A stretch of DNA of 64,000 nt, taken from assembly GCA_018268375.1 (NCBI GenBank), contig JAFDWS010000009.1, forward strand, positions 29,139 to 93,138, read 5' to 3'. Made by a program: the position numbers and the translations under genes. The notes under the pieces were generated by a model. That model worked only from the letters and a program-made list of their open reading frames with translations. It had not been told where the DNA came from and searched no databases. Positions 1-9,380 of the stretch are shown piece after piece. This DNA comes from Armatimonadota bacterium (GTDB lineage Bacteria > Armatimonadota > Fimbriimonadia > Fimbriimonadales > Fimbriimonadaceae). Position 1 is the first letter of the stretch; each line of letters begins with the position of its first letter.

Positions 1-26
1 CGCTCTATCCACTGAGCTACGAGGGC
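1..26 (-). tRNA. 5' part of a tRNA, cut by the window edge
   Basis: Read on the minus strand, this begins with a 7-base acceptor strand GCCCTCG, then TA (positions 8-9) and a D arm with GCTC pairing GAGC around the loop AGTGGATA. The anticodon lies beyond the left edge, so the amino acid cannot be assigned. The D arm matches that of the complete tRNA-Arg at 20312-20387, but the acceptor stem differs, so it is not a copy of that gene. Confidence 0.85.
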
Positions 27-62
27 GCTCAGGGCCCGAGTCTACCTATCTGACCTCGTTCC

Positions 63-2132
63 TCAAGGCTTGATCCGGCCGTTCGGATTGCCCGGGTTGT
101 AGTTCTGATAGCTTTTCCGCGCCTGGACGAGCCCTTCCTCGATCACCTTCCTTTGATCGTCCGGCAATTTGTCCCATGTCACGAGATCGTCTGGATTGAA
201 GTGCGGCAAGAGCTGATACGACCTGCTCTCAAAGAGATCTGGCAACAACTGCAGATTGACGTCGAGTTGCTTCAAGACCCCGTTTGCGAACGTGCTTTTG
301 CCTCCGCGCGGTTCCCGCTCCTGCCAAGCAATATCGTACGCCAGATTCCTGGGATCGGAGACCTGAAGATAGCCTGGGCCATCACCATAGCTGGTCTGCT
401 TGAAGAGGCGTTTTTCATTGAGGAACTTGACGGAGACCTTGGCGTTCATTGGGATTCCGTTCGGCACGCGCAGGGTCGGCTCCGTTGTCGTCGTCTCTAC
501 GCTCCGAATTCCCGTCCCAGTCGAGGGGTCGCCAGGCTGCGCACTCAGGTCGGCATCGTCGTACACCATGCTCTTTAGGATTGCCTGGGCTCCCACTGGC
601 AGTGAACTGAAGGGGGTCGAGATGCCGCCGTTCTTCACTTTGGTGCGCGTCGTCAGGTCGAGGTTTCCATAGAACTTCAAGATTTGGAAGGATCGCGTCG
701 GATCTTGAATTGAGGGGAGCACATCGGGATAGCCGATGCTCGCCACCATGAGTCCGAGCATGCCGTCTCCCGGCAAGTCGGCCCCTTTGCAGAAGTCAGC
801 GAGGTTGTCGATGGTGACGCCTTCCTTTTCGACGGATCGGCAGAGGGCTGACACAGCGGCTCTGGGAAGACTGAAGTTGAACGGAGTCTTCGGATCGGGT
901 TTCGCAGACACGAACTTCTCGCCCACAGTCATCCGGACAATCCCGCTCCCATACGTCCGAGTCCAAAGGGTTTGCAAGTCAGGCTCCTTGTTCACGTCAG
1001 CCATCATGAGCACGATAGCTATGTCAGGCAGGACGATAACGGCGTCGAGCCCTTTCTGGTGGAGGCCGGTCAGCGTCATCTCCGACACCGCTTCGGTCAG
1101 GATTTGACTGTGATCGAGGTCTTTGAGTTGGCCTCGCAACCACGCGAGATCTTCGGGTGCGGCCTCGCCTCCAGTCCGCCTAAACGTCCGGCTGATGGCT
1201 GCCATTGTCGCTGCTGTCTGGGGCCCCGGCTCAAACTTCCCGGTGAGCCCGGTGACAGTCTCCTTTGGCTTCTGGAAGTCGTCCATGAGGTCGTTGCGGA
1301 TGTTCCATCGACACAGCTCTTGCGCCTCCTTGCCCCATGCGAAGAGAACGTACGTGTAGCCGCCGCCGAGCGCTTCGTACGTTCTGACAAGGCCGAGGGC
1401 GTCGGGAGCCGACTCGTACTTCATGGTTCGGTTGAGAAGCGGCGTGTAGGGTTTCCCTTCGTTGCCGTTGGGAGCCAGCGTTTCCAGCGCGTCGTTGTAG
1501 ATGTCGTTCTCCCGGGTGTAGCGGTCGAACACTTCCCAGACGGCCTTGGGCATCGGTCGCTGCATGGCCGTGGGCGACGTGCACCAGACCAAGCGCTTTT
1601 GGGAGGGCGACGTCGCGAGTTCCTTCGCACCCATGATTTGCATAAAGCGCGTCAAAGCACGGCGGCCTGCAGTCCTGGCTTGGTCGGACTCGTAAAGCTG
1701 GCTGTCCCACTGATCGTTCTGGACAGTCCTGTTCAAAACCTCCTTGACTGTCTTCTCTGCCTCCTCCTTCGTCAGCGGTTGGAGACCAGCAGCAGCCTTG
1801 ATTTGCTTCTCAAGAGCCTTGGTCAGCCCCGCTCGCTCGGCCTGTGCGGCGGAGTCCGCAAGTACGCGGCTCGGGGCGAGGGTCTTCCCTCCGTCGACGT
1901 CGCGCCACTCTCCGCCGAGTACCTCGGCGATCTTGTTCAGGGCTGTCTCCGGAGGTGTCTCTGTAAATCTTACGAGGAGCGACCTTTCGGCCAGAGCTCT
2001 GTCGGAAGAGAGGGAGAGTCCGACCTTGTCGCCGATCTCCTTGAGCACTTGCTTGACAGGCTGTGCTTTACACTCGTAGGTCAAGGTGCCGACTGGGTGG
2101 GCGACGATCCCCAAAAGCAGTGCCAGAAACAT
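63..2132 (-). CDS. Large secreted protein of unknown function, N-terminal STN-like segment
   Basis: The 689-residue product starts with a short hydrophobic signal-like segment (residues 1-16). Residues 20-90 (PVKQVLKEIGDKVGLSL, later TALNKIAEVLGGEW) have the pattern of a secretin/TonB short N-terminal domain: a helix of 'VLKEIGDKVGL' type followed by a second helix of 'ALNKIAEVLGG' type. The remainder is a mixed alpha/beta protein with no motif I recognise. No barrel or plug domain is evident, so it is not itself a secretin or TonB receptor. It reads toward the tRNA and is divergent from the GH172 gene at 2204. The STN resemblance is visual and not tested. Confidence 0.75.
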   Translation of the reverse strand: MFLALLLGIVAHPVGTLTYECKAQPVKQVLKEIGDKVGLSLSSDRALAERSLLVRFTETPPETALNKIAEVLGGEWRDVDGGKTLAPSRVLADSAAQAERAGLTKALEKQIKAAAGLQPLTKEEAEKTVKEVLNRTVQNDQWDSQLYESDQARTAGRRALTRFMQIMGAKELATSPSQKRLVWCTSPTAMQRPMPKAVWEVFDRYTRENDIYNDALETLAPNGNEGKPYTPLLNRTMKYESAPDALGLVRTYEALGGGYTYVLFAWGKEAQELCRWNIRNDLMDDFQKPKETVTGLTGKFEPGPQTAATMAAISRTFRRTGGEAAPEDLAWLRGQLKDLDHSQILTEAVSEMTLTGLHQKGLDAVIVLPDIAIVLMMADVNKEPDLQTLWTRTYGSGIVRMTVGEKFVSAKPDPKTPFNFSLPRAAVSALCRSVEKEGVTIDNLADFCKGADLPGDGMLGLMVASIGYPDVLPSIQDPTRSFQILKFYGNLDLTTRTKVKNGGISTPFSSLPVGAQAILKSMVYDDADLSAQPGDPSTGTGIRSVETTTTEPTLRVPNGIPMNAKVSVKFLNEKRLFKQTSYGDGPGYLQVSDPRNLAYDIAWQEREPRGGKSTFANGVLKQLDVNLQLLPDLFESRSYQLLPHFNPDDLVTWDKLPDDQRKVIEEGLVQARKSYQNYNPGNPNGRIKP

Positions 2133-2190
2133 GATGAGCCTCGTCGTAGTGTACGTCAGAAGAGCCTTGAGGTTGCCGAAGACACGTCGG

Positions 2191-2196
2191 TAGAAT
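2191..2196 (+). promoter_or_regulatory. -10 element of a putative leaderless promoter
   Basis: TAGAAT ends seven bases before the ATG at 2204. A possible -35 (TTGAGG) lies at 2167-2172 with an 18-base spacer. Transcription would then begin at or next to the start codon, and no Shine-Dalgarno sequence is present. The same arrangement recurs through the window. Confidence 0.55.
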
Positions 2197-2203
2197 CGCG
2201 CCC

Positions 2204-4150
2204 ATGCTCTTGGCGCTTGCTGGATTGGCGGCCCTTTCGAGCGCGCCCGTGACGCTCAAGTCACTCGTGCGCGACGCTTGGGACTTGGACACGCTCTGCG
2301 ACTACCCGGCGCCTGCCTATGTCACCCGCCAGGCCAGCAGCTACGACCGCACGTCCGTGCGACCGGGCAACGACACTTGGTTTGCAAACCAGGATTGGGG
2401 CAACTTCCTCGGGCGGGAATCGACAAACGGGCGCAAAGAGCACGTCATGGCCGATCTGAAAGGTCCGGGATGCCTCGTCCGCTACTGGTCGCCGAACCCG
2501 GCTGGGATCACGCGGGTCTATATCGATGGGTCGACGACCCCGGTGATCGAGGCGAAGTCCACCGATCTCTTGAGCGGGAAGGTCGCCCCCTTTGTGGCGC
2601 CGATTGGACAGTTCACGTCGCAGGGCTGGAGCCTCTACTTTCCGATCCCCTACCAGAGGGGCTGCAAGGTCACTGTGGACGACTCCGACAAGGACGCAGC
2701 AGCCCGGATGTACTACCACGTCCAGTACCGGACGTACGGCGACGCCGTCCGACTTGAGCCTTTCTCTCTGGAGGCGGCGGAACGAGAAGCAGCGGTCTAC
2801 GTGAAGGGGCTGGCGGCACCGACACCCGAAGGAAGGAACTTTAGTTGGGAGGGGAACTTGGGGCCCAAGGAAAGCGCCACCGTCCGCCTTGGCAACGGTC
2901 CAGCCGTCGTCAGGTGCCTCGAGTTCCGAATGAAGCCGACAGCAGGGGCCGATTGGAACGATCCTTCTGCAACACAAAACGTCCTCCGCTCTCTACGCGT
3001 GGTCGTCGTTGCCGATGGCGAGACTTGTGTCGATGCCCCCTTGGGCGACCTCTGCGGGAGTTCGATCGGCCTTGCTGCCTTGGACACGCCGCCGGTCAAG
3101 GTCGACGCGAGCGGCACCCTGAGTCTGCGCTTCCCCATGCCGTACAAGTCGGGTGCGACGGTCACAGTCACAAACCAGGGCAGGGCCACCATCCGACTTG
3201 CAGAGCTCGCTCAGACGAGGCCCCGCCCCTGGACCGAGCGTTCCATGCACTTTCACGCCCAGTGGCTGTGTTCACAGATCAACACTCGGCCCCTGCGCGA
3301 CCTCCCCTTCCTTGAAACATCTGGTACGGGTGTTTTCGTCGGCTGCAGCATCGGCATTTCCAACCCCGTGCCCGATTGGTGGGGTGAAGGCGATGAGAAG
3401 ATGTACATCGATCACGAAGCCTTTCCTTCGACTTTTGGAACGGGCACCGAAGACTACTTTGGCTACGGGTGGAGCAGCCCAGCACTGTTCAACCATCCCT
3501 TCCACTACCAGTCCCGTTGCGACGGGCCCGGCACGAAGGGCCATTCGAACATCGGCCGGTGGCAGATTCTTGAGCGATTGCCTTTCAATTCTGCTTTTCG
3601 TTTTGACATGGAGCTCTGGCATTGGAAGGAGTGCGACATGTCTTACGCCCGCACGACCTACTGGTACGCCAAGCCTGGGGGATCGCCGGCCCGGTCGGAC
3701 GCTGGCGTCCACTTGCCTCCGTTTGTGCCTGGCCCCGCCAAGGTTAAGGGCGCGCTGGAGGGCGAAGAGCTCGGCTACGTCGCATCAGGCGGAACGAACG
3801 AGATCCAAGGGTTTGACGACCTTTCCGGTGGCAAGCAACTTTGGTGGCGAGACGCCAAAGTGGGCGACAGGCTGACCTTCCACGTGCCCGTGCTCCAGAA
3901 GGGCCGGTACAAGGTACTGGGCCGCTTTTGTCATGCCAAGGACTATGGCGTCCACACGATCACGTTTGGCGGCATCAAGAAGACGATCGATTTTTACGAC
4001 GAGCTTGGATGGAGCACGATCGAGTTGGGCGTCACAGACCTTCCGGCGGGCACCAATGACCTGGTCGTGACCGTGAACACTCCGAACACTAAGGCTGAGC
4101 CGCGCAACATGTTCGGGCTGGACTACGTTCTCCTTGTCCGCGAGGACTAG
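2204..4150 (+). CDS. Secreted GH172 (DUF2961) family protein with C-terminal extra domain
   Basis: The 648-residue protein has a short signal peptide (residues 1-15) and the DUF2961 core, now glycoside hydrolase family GH172, whose characterised members act on fructofuranose- or arabinofuranose-containing glycans. Visible family features are the early SSYDRTS segment, MADLKGPGCLVRYW, and the GTGTEDYFGYGW motif near residue 415. A beta-rich C-terminal segment (about residues 515-648, with a GRYKVLGRF strand) looks like a carbohydrate-binding or jelly-roll module. It is convergent with the two shorter GH172 genes downstream, overlapping the first by 4 bases. The substrate cannot be read from sequence. 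Confidence 0.88.
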   Translation: MLLALAGLAALSSAPVTLKSLVRDAWDLDTLCDYPAPAYVTRQASSYDRTSVRPGNDTWFANQDWGNFLGRESTNGRKEHVMADLKGPGCLVRYWSPNPAGITRVYIDGSTTPVIEAKSTDLLSGKVAPFVAPIGQFTSQGWSLYFPIPYQRGCKVTVDDSDKDAAARMYYHVQYRTYGDAVRLEPFSLEAAEREAAVYVKGLAAPTPEGRNFSWEGNLGPKESATVRLGNGPAVVRCLEFRMKPTAGADWNDPSATQNVLRSLRVVVVADGETCVDAPLGDLCGSSIGLAALDTPPVKVDASGTLSLRFPMPYKSGATVTVTNQGRATIRLAELAQTRPRPWTERSMHFHAQWLCSQINTRPLRDLPFLETSGTGVFVGCSIGISNPVPDWWGEGDEKMYIDHEAFPSTFGTGTEDYFGYGWSSPALFNHPFHYQSRCDGPGTKGHSNIGRWQILERLPFNSAFRFDMELWHWKECDMSYARTTYWYAKPGGSPARSDAGVHLPPFVPGPAKVKGALEGEELGYVASGGTNEIQGFDDLSGGKQLWWRDAKVGDRLTFHVPVLQKGRYKVLGRFCHAKDYGVHTITFGGIKKTIDFYDELGWSTIELGVTDLPAGTNDLVVTVNTPNTKAEPRNMFGLDYVLLVRED

Positions 4151-5274
4151 GGTTCGTTTCCCCAGAGCCCTCCACCGCCACGCTCCCGGCGCCAGGCGTC
4201 CCGCCACTTGTGGATTTCGACCACTCCGATCTCGGGCCGTGGTAGGCGGTCTTCAGCCGGAGCGAGAGTTGGAAACGGCTTTGACGGCAGAGTCTGGTAC
4301 CAGTAGGCGACAGAAGACAGCTCCAGGGTGAGCACGTTGGCATGCCCGTGCTCAATGCTCGCGCGAAGCGACTTCTGGAACCTGACGGGATCCTCGATGT
4401 GGAAGCGGTACACGTGGGTCTTGCCGATCCACCCGAAGCGGCCGCTATCGTTCTGCCGGCCAGGAGCCCGGGCGCAACCGAAGTAGGGATGCTCGAACAG
4501 TTCGTCGGGGCACCAGCTCATGTTGAAATAGTCCTCGGTGCCGGTGCCATGGGCGGAACCAGGCCAAGCTTCACCATCGACGAGGAACATATCGTCGCCC
4601 TCCCCGTACCAAATTGGGCCCGGCGAGTGGATGTAATAGTTGACTCCAACAAAGTGGCCTCGGCCCTCGCACTCGCAGAACAGATAGTTATGGCGGTCGC
4701 CTTGGTTCACTGGCTCTGGCCCGAGCACCGACCACTCGTTCTCAGCCCCTCCCTCAGGCACTGTGAGCTCTTGGTTGTACCAAGCATGGAAACGTGGCGT
4801 TTCAGAGCCGATGGAGTCGTGCTCTTCGTAGTCCACGTAGAAATAGAAGGCGTCGATGTCTTCCGGCCCCTGGTTTTCGATGGTGATCCTCGCGCCGGAG
4901 CCGTATGGCATCGGCCAGTAGCTGACCAAGGCGTGCCCTTCCTTCGGCGCGCTCGCCAGGGGGAGCGAGGAAAAGTTGTACTTCATCCCCCACCCTTGGC
5001 CAAAGAAGTCGCCTAGCGGTGATTCCACCGAGGGATGCTCCTGCCCGTCCCAATAGCAGCGCAGAACAAGGTTCTTACGGGACATGAGATCCTTACTGCT
5101 CAGAGTGATCCAGATGTGACGAACGATGCCTGCTCCATGGAGGTCGGCCATGACAAACGTCTCGCCGCTCTTGAAGGAGCGGCAATCCTTGTTGCCTCCA
5201 GTTGGCTCGTAGCTGGAGACGCGCTTCGACCGGGCGTTCGAGAGCGATAGGAGGCCGTCCAATGGGCTGGGCAT
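4147..5274 (-). CDS. GH172 (DUF2961) family protein
   Basis: This 375-residue DUF2961/GH172 protein has the hallmarks SSYEPTGGNKD, MADLHGAGIVRHIWIT, GDFFGQGWG and HGTGTEDYFNMSW. It has no clear signal peptide, so it is probably cytoplasmic, unlike the secreted relative at 2204. It is last in a minus-strand series, 27 bases after the paralogue at 5302, and shares that paralogue's C-terminal pattern SIEHGHAN...LSSVAYWYQTLPSKPF, so the pair looks like a tandem duplication. GH172 members are known to oligomerise as trimers. Two different subunits encoded side by side could mean hetero-oligomers or two substrate specificities (inference). Confidence 0.9.
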   Translation of the reverse strand: MPSPLDGLLSLSNARSKRVSSYEPTGGNKDCRSFKSGETFVMADLHGAGIVRHIWITLSSKDLMSRKNLVLRCYWDGQEHPSVESPLGDFFGQGWGMKYNFSSLPLASAPKEGHALVSYWPMPYGSGARITIENQGPEDIDAFYFYVDYEEHDSIGSETPRFHAWYNQELTVPEGGAENEWSVLGPEPVNQGDRHNYLFCECEGRGHFVGVNYYIHSPGPIWYGEGDDMFLVDGEAWPGSAHGTGTEDYFNMSWCPDELFEHPYFGCARAPGRQNDSGRFGWIGKTHVYRFHIEDPVRFQKSLRASIEHGHANVLTLELSSVAYWYQTLPSKPFPTLAPAEDRLPRPEIGVVEIHKWRDAWRRERGGGGLWGNEP

Positions 5275-5301
5275 GGGGCGGATGCTACCGAATGTGCAAG
5301 G

Positions 5302-6468
5302 TCATTCTTCGTCTCCCCACAGGGCTCCCTGACCCCTGGCCTTCATCCACTCGTGTCTCCATCTGTGCATCGCCTCCACCCTTTGCAAGGGCCTCGGCTT
5401 GCGGCTTTTTGCGGGCGGCAGGGCCGGGAAAGGCTTCGACGGCAACCTTTGGTACCAGTAGGACACGCTCGAAAGATCGAGCGCCAGGCCGTTCGCATGG
5501 CCGTGCTCGATGCTTGCCCGGAGAGACTTTTGGAACCGGATCGGATCCTCCAGGTGGAAGCGGTAGTAGTGCATGCGTCCGATCCAGCCATAACGGGGGT
5601 CGTTGTTGTTCCTGCCAGGAGCGTACGCGATGCCGAAGTATGGGTGGAGATAGTGCTCGTCCGGCCCCCACGAGGTGTTGAAGTAGTCCTCGGTGCCGGT
5701 TCCGTGCAGACCGGGCCATGGTGTCCCGTCCACGAGGAACATGTCGTCCCCCTCGCCTGGCCAAGGCGGGCTCGGTGAATGGACGTAGAAGTTCACTCCG
5801 ACGTAGTGCCCTTCGCCAACAATGTCGCAGAAGAGATAGTTGTTCGCGTCGGACGTGTTCTTCGGATCGGGCGATCCATCGATCCAAGCGTTCTCCATCC
5901 CGTCCCCAGACTCGGGCGTCGTGAGTTCTTGGTGGTACCAGGCGTGAAAACGGCCCTCATCGTCTCCGACGGGGCCGAGCTCGTAGTCCACATAGAAGTA
6001 GAAGCGCTCGCAGTCAGATTCGCTCTGGTTCTCGACTTCGATGCGTGCAGAACTGCCGAACGGCATCGGGAAGTAGGACACCATGGCCATGCCGTCCCGG
6101 GGTGCTGCCGCGAGAGGCAGGGAAACGAAATTGTAGTTGAGAGACCAGCCTTGGCCAAAGAAATCACCGATCGGTGCTTCGACGCTCGGGTGTTCTTGGC
6201 CGTCCCAATACATCCGGACAACCATGTTGCGCCGCATGTCCGGATCTTTCTCGGCAAGCATGGTGATCCAGATGTGGGTGACACGTCCGCTGCCGAGAGT
6301 GTTCAGGAGCGTGGCCTTTTCGCCGGCCGGCACTTGGATCCAATCGTCGTTCCCACCGCTCCGGTCGTAGCTGCTCGAGCGGCAAGACTGACAGGGACGC
6401 AACAACGAGATCGACTGAAGGGGGCCTGGCACGATGGAGTTTGGAACTCCAGCTGCCGCCGGCGTCAA
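5302..6468 (-). CDS. GH172 (DUF2961) family protein
   Basis: The 388-residue product has the same domain as its neighbour at 4147: SSYDRSGGNDDW, GSGRVTHIWITM, GDFFGQGWSLNYNF, LHGTGTEDYFNTSW and SIEHGHANGLALDLSSVSYWYQ. The start is a TTG (6466-6468) that overlaps the stop of the preceding gene (TTGA), consistent with translational coupling. The first ~30 residues match the relatives poorly, so a slightly later start is possible. The likely role is hydrolysis or transfer on a furanoside-containing glycan inside the cell, alongside the other two GH172 proteins. Confidence 0.88.
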   Translation of the reverse strand: MTPAAAGVPNSIVPGPLQSISLLRPCQSCRSSSYDRSGGNDDWIQVPAGEKATLLNTLGSGRVTHIWITMLAEKDPDMRRNMVVRMYWDGQEHPSVEAPIGDFFGQGWSLNYNFVSLPLAAAPRDGMAMVSYFPMPFGSSARIEVENQSESDCERFYFYVDYELGPVGDDEGRFHAWYHQELTTPESGDGMENAWIDGSPDPKNTSDANNYLFCDIVGEGHYVGVNFYVHSPSPPWPGEGDDMFLVDGTPWPGLHGTGTEDYFNTSWGPDEHYLHPYFGIAYAPGRNNNDPRYGWIGRMHYYRFHLEDPIRFQKSLRASIEHGHANGLALDLSSVSYWYQRLPSKPFPALPPAKSRKPRPLQRVEAMHRWRHEWMKARGQGALWGDEE

Positions 6469-7202
6469 GGCCCGAGGTACGTGTCTTTGTCAATGTCTTC
6501 GCCGAACACCGGAATCTTCACCACCACAAGCCCGTTGGGGGCGTCAGCTGGATTCTCGACGGAGAAATCGGCACCTGCCGGGGGAGCGAAGGATGAGCCG
6601 AACACATAGGTCCAGGCCGCACGCGCGCTGGGCATCGGCTTGTCCAGCCGGTAGGTGGCGAAAGCGGTGAACGAGCCGACCGCACTGTTCGGTGAGAGAA
6701 CGACGGACTCCGGGCCCTTGCCGTAGTACGGCCGACTCATCCAACTCGGCATGCGCGAGAGAACCTGACGACGAGCAAACGGGGGCCAAAGAGCCGCAGA
6801 TTCCGGATCGCCAAGCGGTCGCGCTGTCACCACCAGTTCCGCGTGTTCAGTCCGGCCGTTGGAGAGACTGCCATTGCTGGGGCCGGCGGGGACAACCGTG
6901 CTGACCCGAACCGTGAGCACCATTCCCGGACGCCTGTCCTGCAACGTCTTGCTGAACACGCCGTCCGAGTTCATTTTCGAGCCAACGACGGCTTCGAGCG
7001 CCTGTTCCGCCTCCTTGGTGGCCAAAGGAGAGTCGTACACCCAGACGACGTCTCGGCAGCCCTTCGTCCAAGTCGTCCCCGGCAAAGGCCCCTTGGACTT
7101 TGTGACACGCAGGGCCGACAGGTCTAAGCCCGGAGGAGCGTCCCAGGAGATCTGTAGCGGGTCAAGGAGCAACATTGCTCCCACGATGGCCGGGATGATC
7201 AT
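6465..7202 (-). CDS. Unknown protein with N-terminal signal or anchor segment
   Basis: I do not recognise this 245-residue protein. It begins with a hydrophobic segment (MIIPAIVGAMLLLDP), has no further membrane segments, and contains strand-rich stretches such as GMVLTVRVSTVV and AELVVTARPLG. It lies 16 bases downstream of the adenylate cyclase and overlaps the next GH172 gene by four bases (stop TGA within TTGA), so it is probably co-transcribed with both. Secretion or anchoring outside the cytoplasmic membrane is inferred from the N-terminus only. Confidence 0.7.
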   Translation of the reverse strand: MIIPAIVGAMLLLDPLQISWDAPPGLDLSALRVTKSKGPLPGTTWTKGCRDVVWVYDSPLATKEAEQALEAVVGSKMNSDGVFSKTLQDRRPGMVLTVRVSTVVPAGPSNGSLSNGRTEHAELVVTARPLGDPESAALWPPFARRQVLSRMPSWMSRPYYGKGPESVVLSPNSAVGSFTAFATYRLDKPMPSARAAWTYVFGSSFAPPAGADFSVENPADAPNGLVVVKIPVFGEDIDKDTYLGP

Positions 7203-7218
7203 GGCTTCACTCTTTATA

Positions 7219-9351
7219 TCACTTGATGCTCACTTGCACCGACCCGTTCCAGTCATCAGGTGGCGGATGATCCAGATACTTCTCACACCGATCAAGCAGG
7301 ATTCTCGCCGGACCATCGTGTGGGCGAATTTTGAGAACCGCCGCAAAAGCCACGATCGCCGACTGCCACTGGCGCATCCGGTACAAGTCCATCGCCTCGT
7401 TGTGTTTCTCAGCGACGAACAGGTCGTCGGGGGTCGCCTCCTCTCGCAGCGCCAGGAGCTCGAAGACACGGACGGGCTCGTCACGCCCGACCACGCTGAC
7501 CCAGTCCACCATCCGGGCCACGATGCGGTCGCCCGCTTCTTGACGGGCGATCGGCCCGAGCAGGATTTCGGTGCTGTAGTACTTGTTGAGCGCCTGAAGG
7601 CGAGAGGCTAGGTTCACCGCGTCCCCGATGACCGTGTAATTCATTCTCTGTCGGCTTCCGACGTTGCCCACGATCACGTCTCCGGTGGAAATCCCGAACG
7701 AGGCCCGCATGATGGGGCGCCCATGCTCCTTCCACTCGTTGTGGAGCGCGGCCAGCGTCTTTTGGCTCGCGATAGCGGACTTACACGCCATGAAGGCATG
7801 GTCGTCGATCGGGTTGGGCGCGCCCCAGAAGGCCATAACGTCGTCGCCGTTGAACTTGTCGACGGTTCCACCTGAAGCAATGACCTCAGAACTCAGCACG
7901 TCCAGGTACTCGGCGAGCACTTCGACCAGATCTTCCGGCTCCATTTTCTCGGAGAGAGCCGTGAATCCGATGATGTCTCCGAAATAAGTCGTAATGTGGC
8001 GGCGTTCGCCGCCCAGCCTCGCCTCTTGGCCCGTGGCGATCAGCCAGCGTGCATACTCGCTCGGCACAAGCTTTTCGAGCGATCGTAAGCCGCTCTTCAT
8101 TTGCTCCATGGCATTGCCGAGTTCATCAATCTCCCGGACATCGGCATCGACCACCGGGCGTGGCTCCAAATCGAACGCACGCACGCGCTCCGTTTCGACG
8201 ACGAGCTTTTGCAGTGGATCGGCAACTCTCTGAGCGACCACGAAACTGAGGCCGAGCACGGCCAAAAGAGCGACCGCGCCAATGATGACCAAAAAGACGC
8301 CGGTCTGCCAGACGCCGCTCATGAAGTTCTCGTCCGGCACGATGACGGCGAGCACCCAATCGGGAATGTCGTCGCCACCGACCCGGTGGGTGCCCGTCTG
8401 ATAGCGCTTGCCGTGGTCGATGACCAGCTGATGAACCACCCCGCGGCCAGTCGACGCGTGCTGCTCTGGACTCATGTGTTCGACGATTTGCCGGAGGACG
8501 GTGTCGTCGAGCTCATAAATGGTTGCGAGGCGCTGGGTAACGCCTTCGGGAATGACGAGGCGGTTGGCTTGAGGGTGGGCGATCACCTTCGGCGTGCTGT
8601 CGGCTCCGTATTCAATAAGGGCGACGTAACCGTTCGTTCCAACGTCGACGGTTTCGACGAACCGACTGAGGTCCGCGATCGTGAAGTCGACGGTGAGGAC
8701 GCCCAGGAAGCGATTGAACCGGTCGAAGACCGGGGTCGCGTAGGTGACGCCAGGTGTGTCCGGGCCAGACAAGTTGCGGAGGACGTACGTCTCCGTCCAG
8801 AACTGCTTCGATGTCGCCTTGACTTCCTTGAACCAGTTCGTGGTCCTGAAGTCGGTCGTGGAGTGGGGATCCGTGCCCGTGGTCCGCCACGTGTCCCCAA
8901 ACGGGACGAAGTCTTTTCGTAGACGGCTGCCGCCGGCCACCAACGTGCTTGTCTGGATGACGAGCGATCCGTTCGGCCTTCGCACGACCATGACGTGCTC
9001 CCCAGTGCGTTCGAGGGTGAAGCGGATTGAGCTCAGTTCCTCGTTGGCGCTCATGACCTCGTAAGCCTTTGAAGCGAGGTCTTGGAACGAGTTGGCGTCC
9101 GACAAGGTCGGCAGCGTTCCGGTTGCTGGCGCGATCAATCCGGACAGGAGCTTGCTCGTGTTCTTTGCTTTATCAAGGAGGGTGGCGACACGAACGTCGA
9201 TCATCGACCAGGTTTGGCGGATGATGCGGTCAGACAGGTCGTTGACGGAGCGAAACGCCTGCCAGGCGGCAACGAGGCCAACGACGAGCAGGGTGCCCGC
9301 CAAGAGCGCCGTCATCCTGACTGTAAGGTTGGCGCGGAGTGTCGGCTTCAT
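7219..9351 (-). CDS. Membrane-bound class III adenylate cyclase with Cache-type sensor
   Basis: The 710-residue receptor cyclase has TM1 at residues 12-32, a large extracytoplasmic region (about 35-345) resembling a double Cache sensor, TM2 at about 348-373, a HAMP-like linker (to about 425), the class III catalytic domain (about 455-600), and a short TPR-like tail (about 645-690). Catalytic residues are in place: metal-binding D459 (FGDIIGFT) and D503 (NGDD), the adenine-selecting pair K499 and D577, and transition-state residues N580 and R584. The K/D pair predicts cAMP rather than cGMP. It sits in a minus-strand series between the MFS-HEAT gene (29 bases upstream) and the unknown gene at 6465. 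Confidence 0.92.
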   Translation of the reverse strand: MKPTLRANLTVRMTALLAGTLLVVGLVAAWQAFRSVNDLSDRIIRQTWSMIDVRVATLLDKAKNTSKLLSGLIAPATGTLPTLSDANSFQDLASKAYEVMSANEELSSIRFTLERTGEHVMVVRRPNGSLVIQTSTLVAGGSRLRKDFVPFGDTWRTTGTDPHSTTDFRTTNWFKEVKATSKQFWTETYVLRNLSGPDTPGVTYATPVFDRFNRFLGVLTVDFTIADLSRFVETVDVGTNGYVALIEYGADSTPKVIAHPQANRLVIPEGVTQRLATIYELDDTVLRQIVEHMSPEQHASTGRGVVHQLVIDHGKRYQTGTHRVGGDDIPDWVLAVIVPDENFMSGVWQTGVFLVIIGAVALLAVLGLSFVVAQRVADPLQKLVVETERVRAFDLEPRPVVDADVREIDELGNAMEQMKSGLRSLEKLVPSEYARWLIATGQEARLGGERRHITTYFGDIIGFTALSEKMEPEDLVEVLAEYLDVLSSEVIASGGTVDKFNGDDVMAFWGAPNPIDDHAFMACKSAIASQKTLAALHNEWKEHGRPIMRASFGISTGDVIVGNVGSRQRMNYTVIGDAVNLASRLQALNKYYSTEILLGPIARQEAGDRIVARMVDWVSVVGRDEPVRVFELLALREEATPDDLFVAEKHNEAMDLYRMRQWQSAIVAFAAVLKIRPHDGPARILLDRCEKYLDHPPPDDWNGSVQVSIK

Positions 9352-9380
9352 TGAGGAGGCAGGTCAGCGGAAAGGCTACC

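Noticed and set aside
972..2252. 426-residue plus-strand open frame opposite the secreted protein at 63-2132
   Set aside because: It is the antisense of a frame with a signal peptide and normal composition; its own translation is Arg/Leu/Val-rich without domains and runs through the promoter at 2191.
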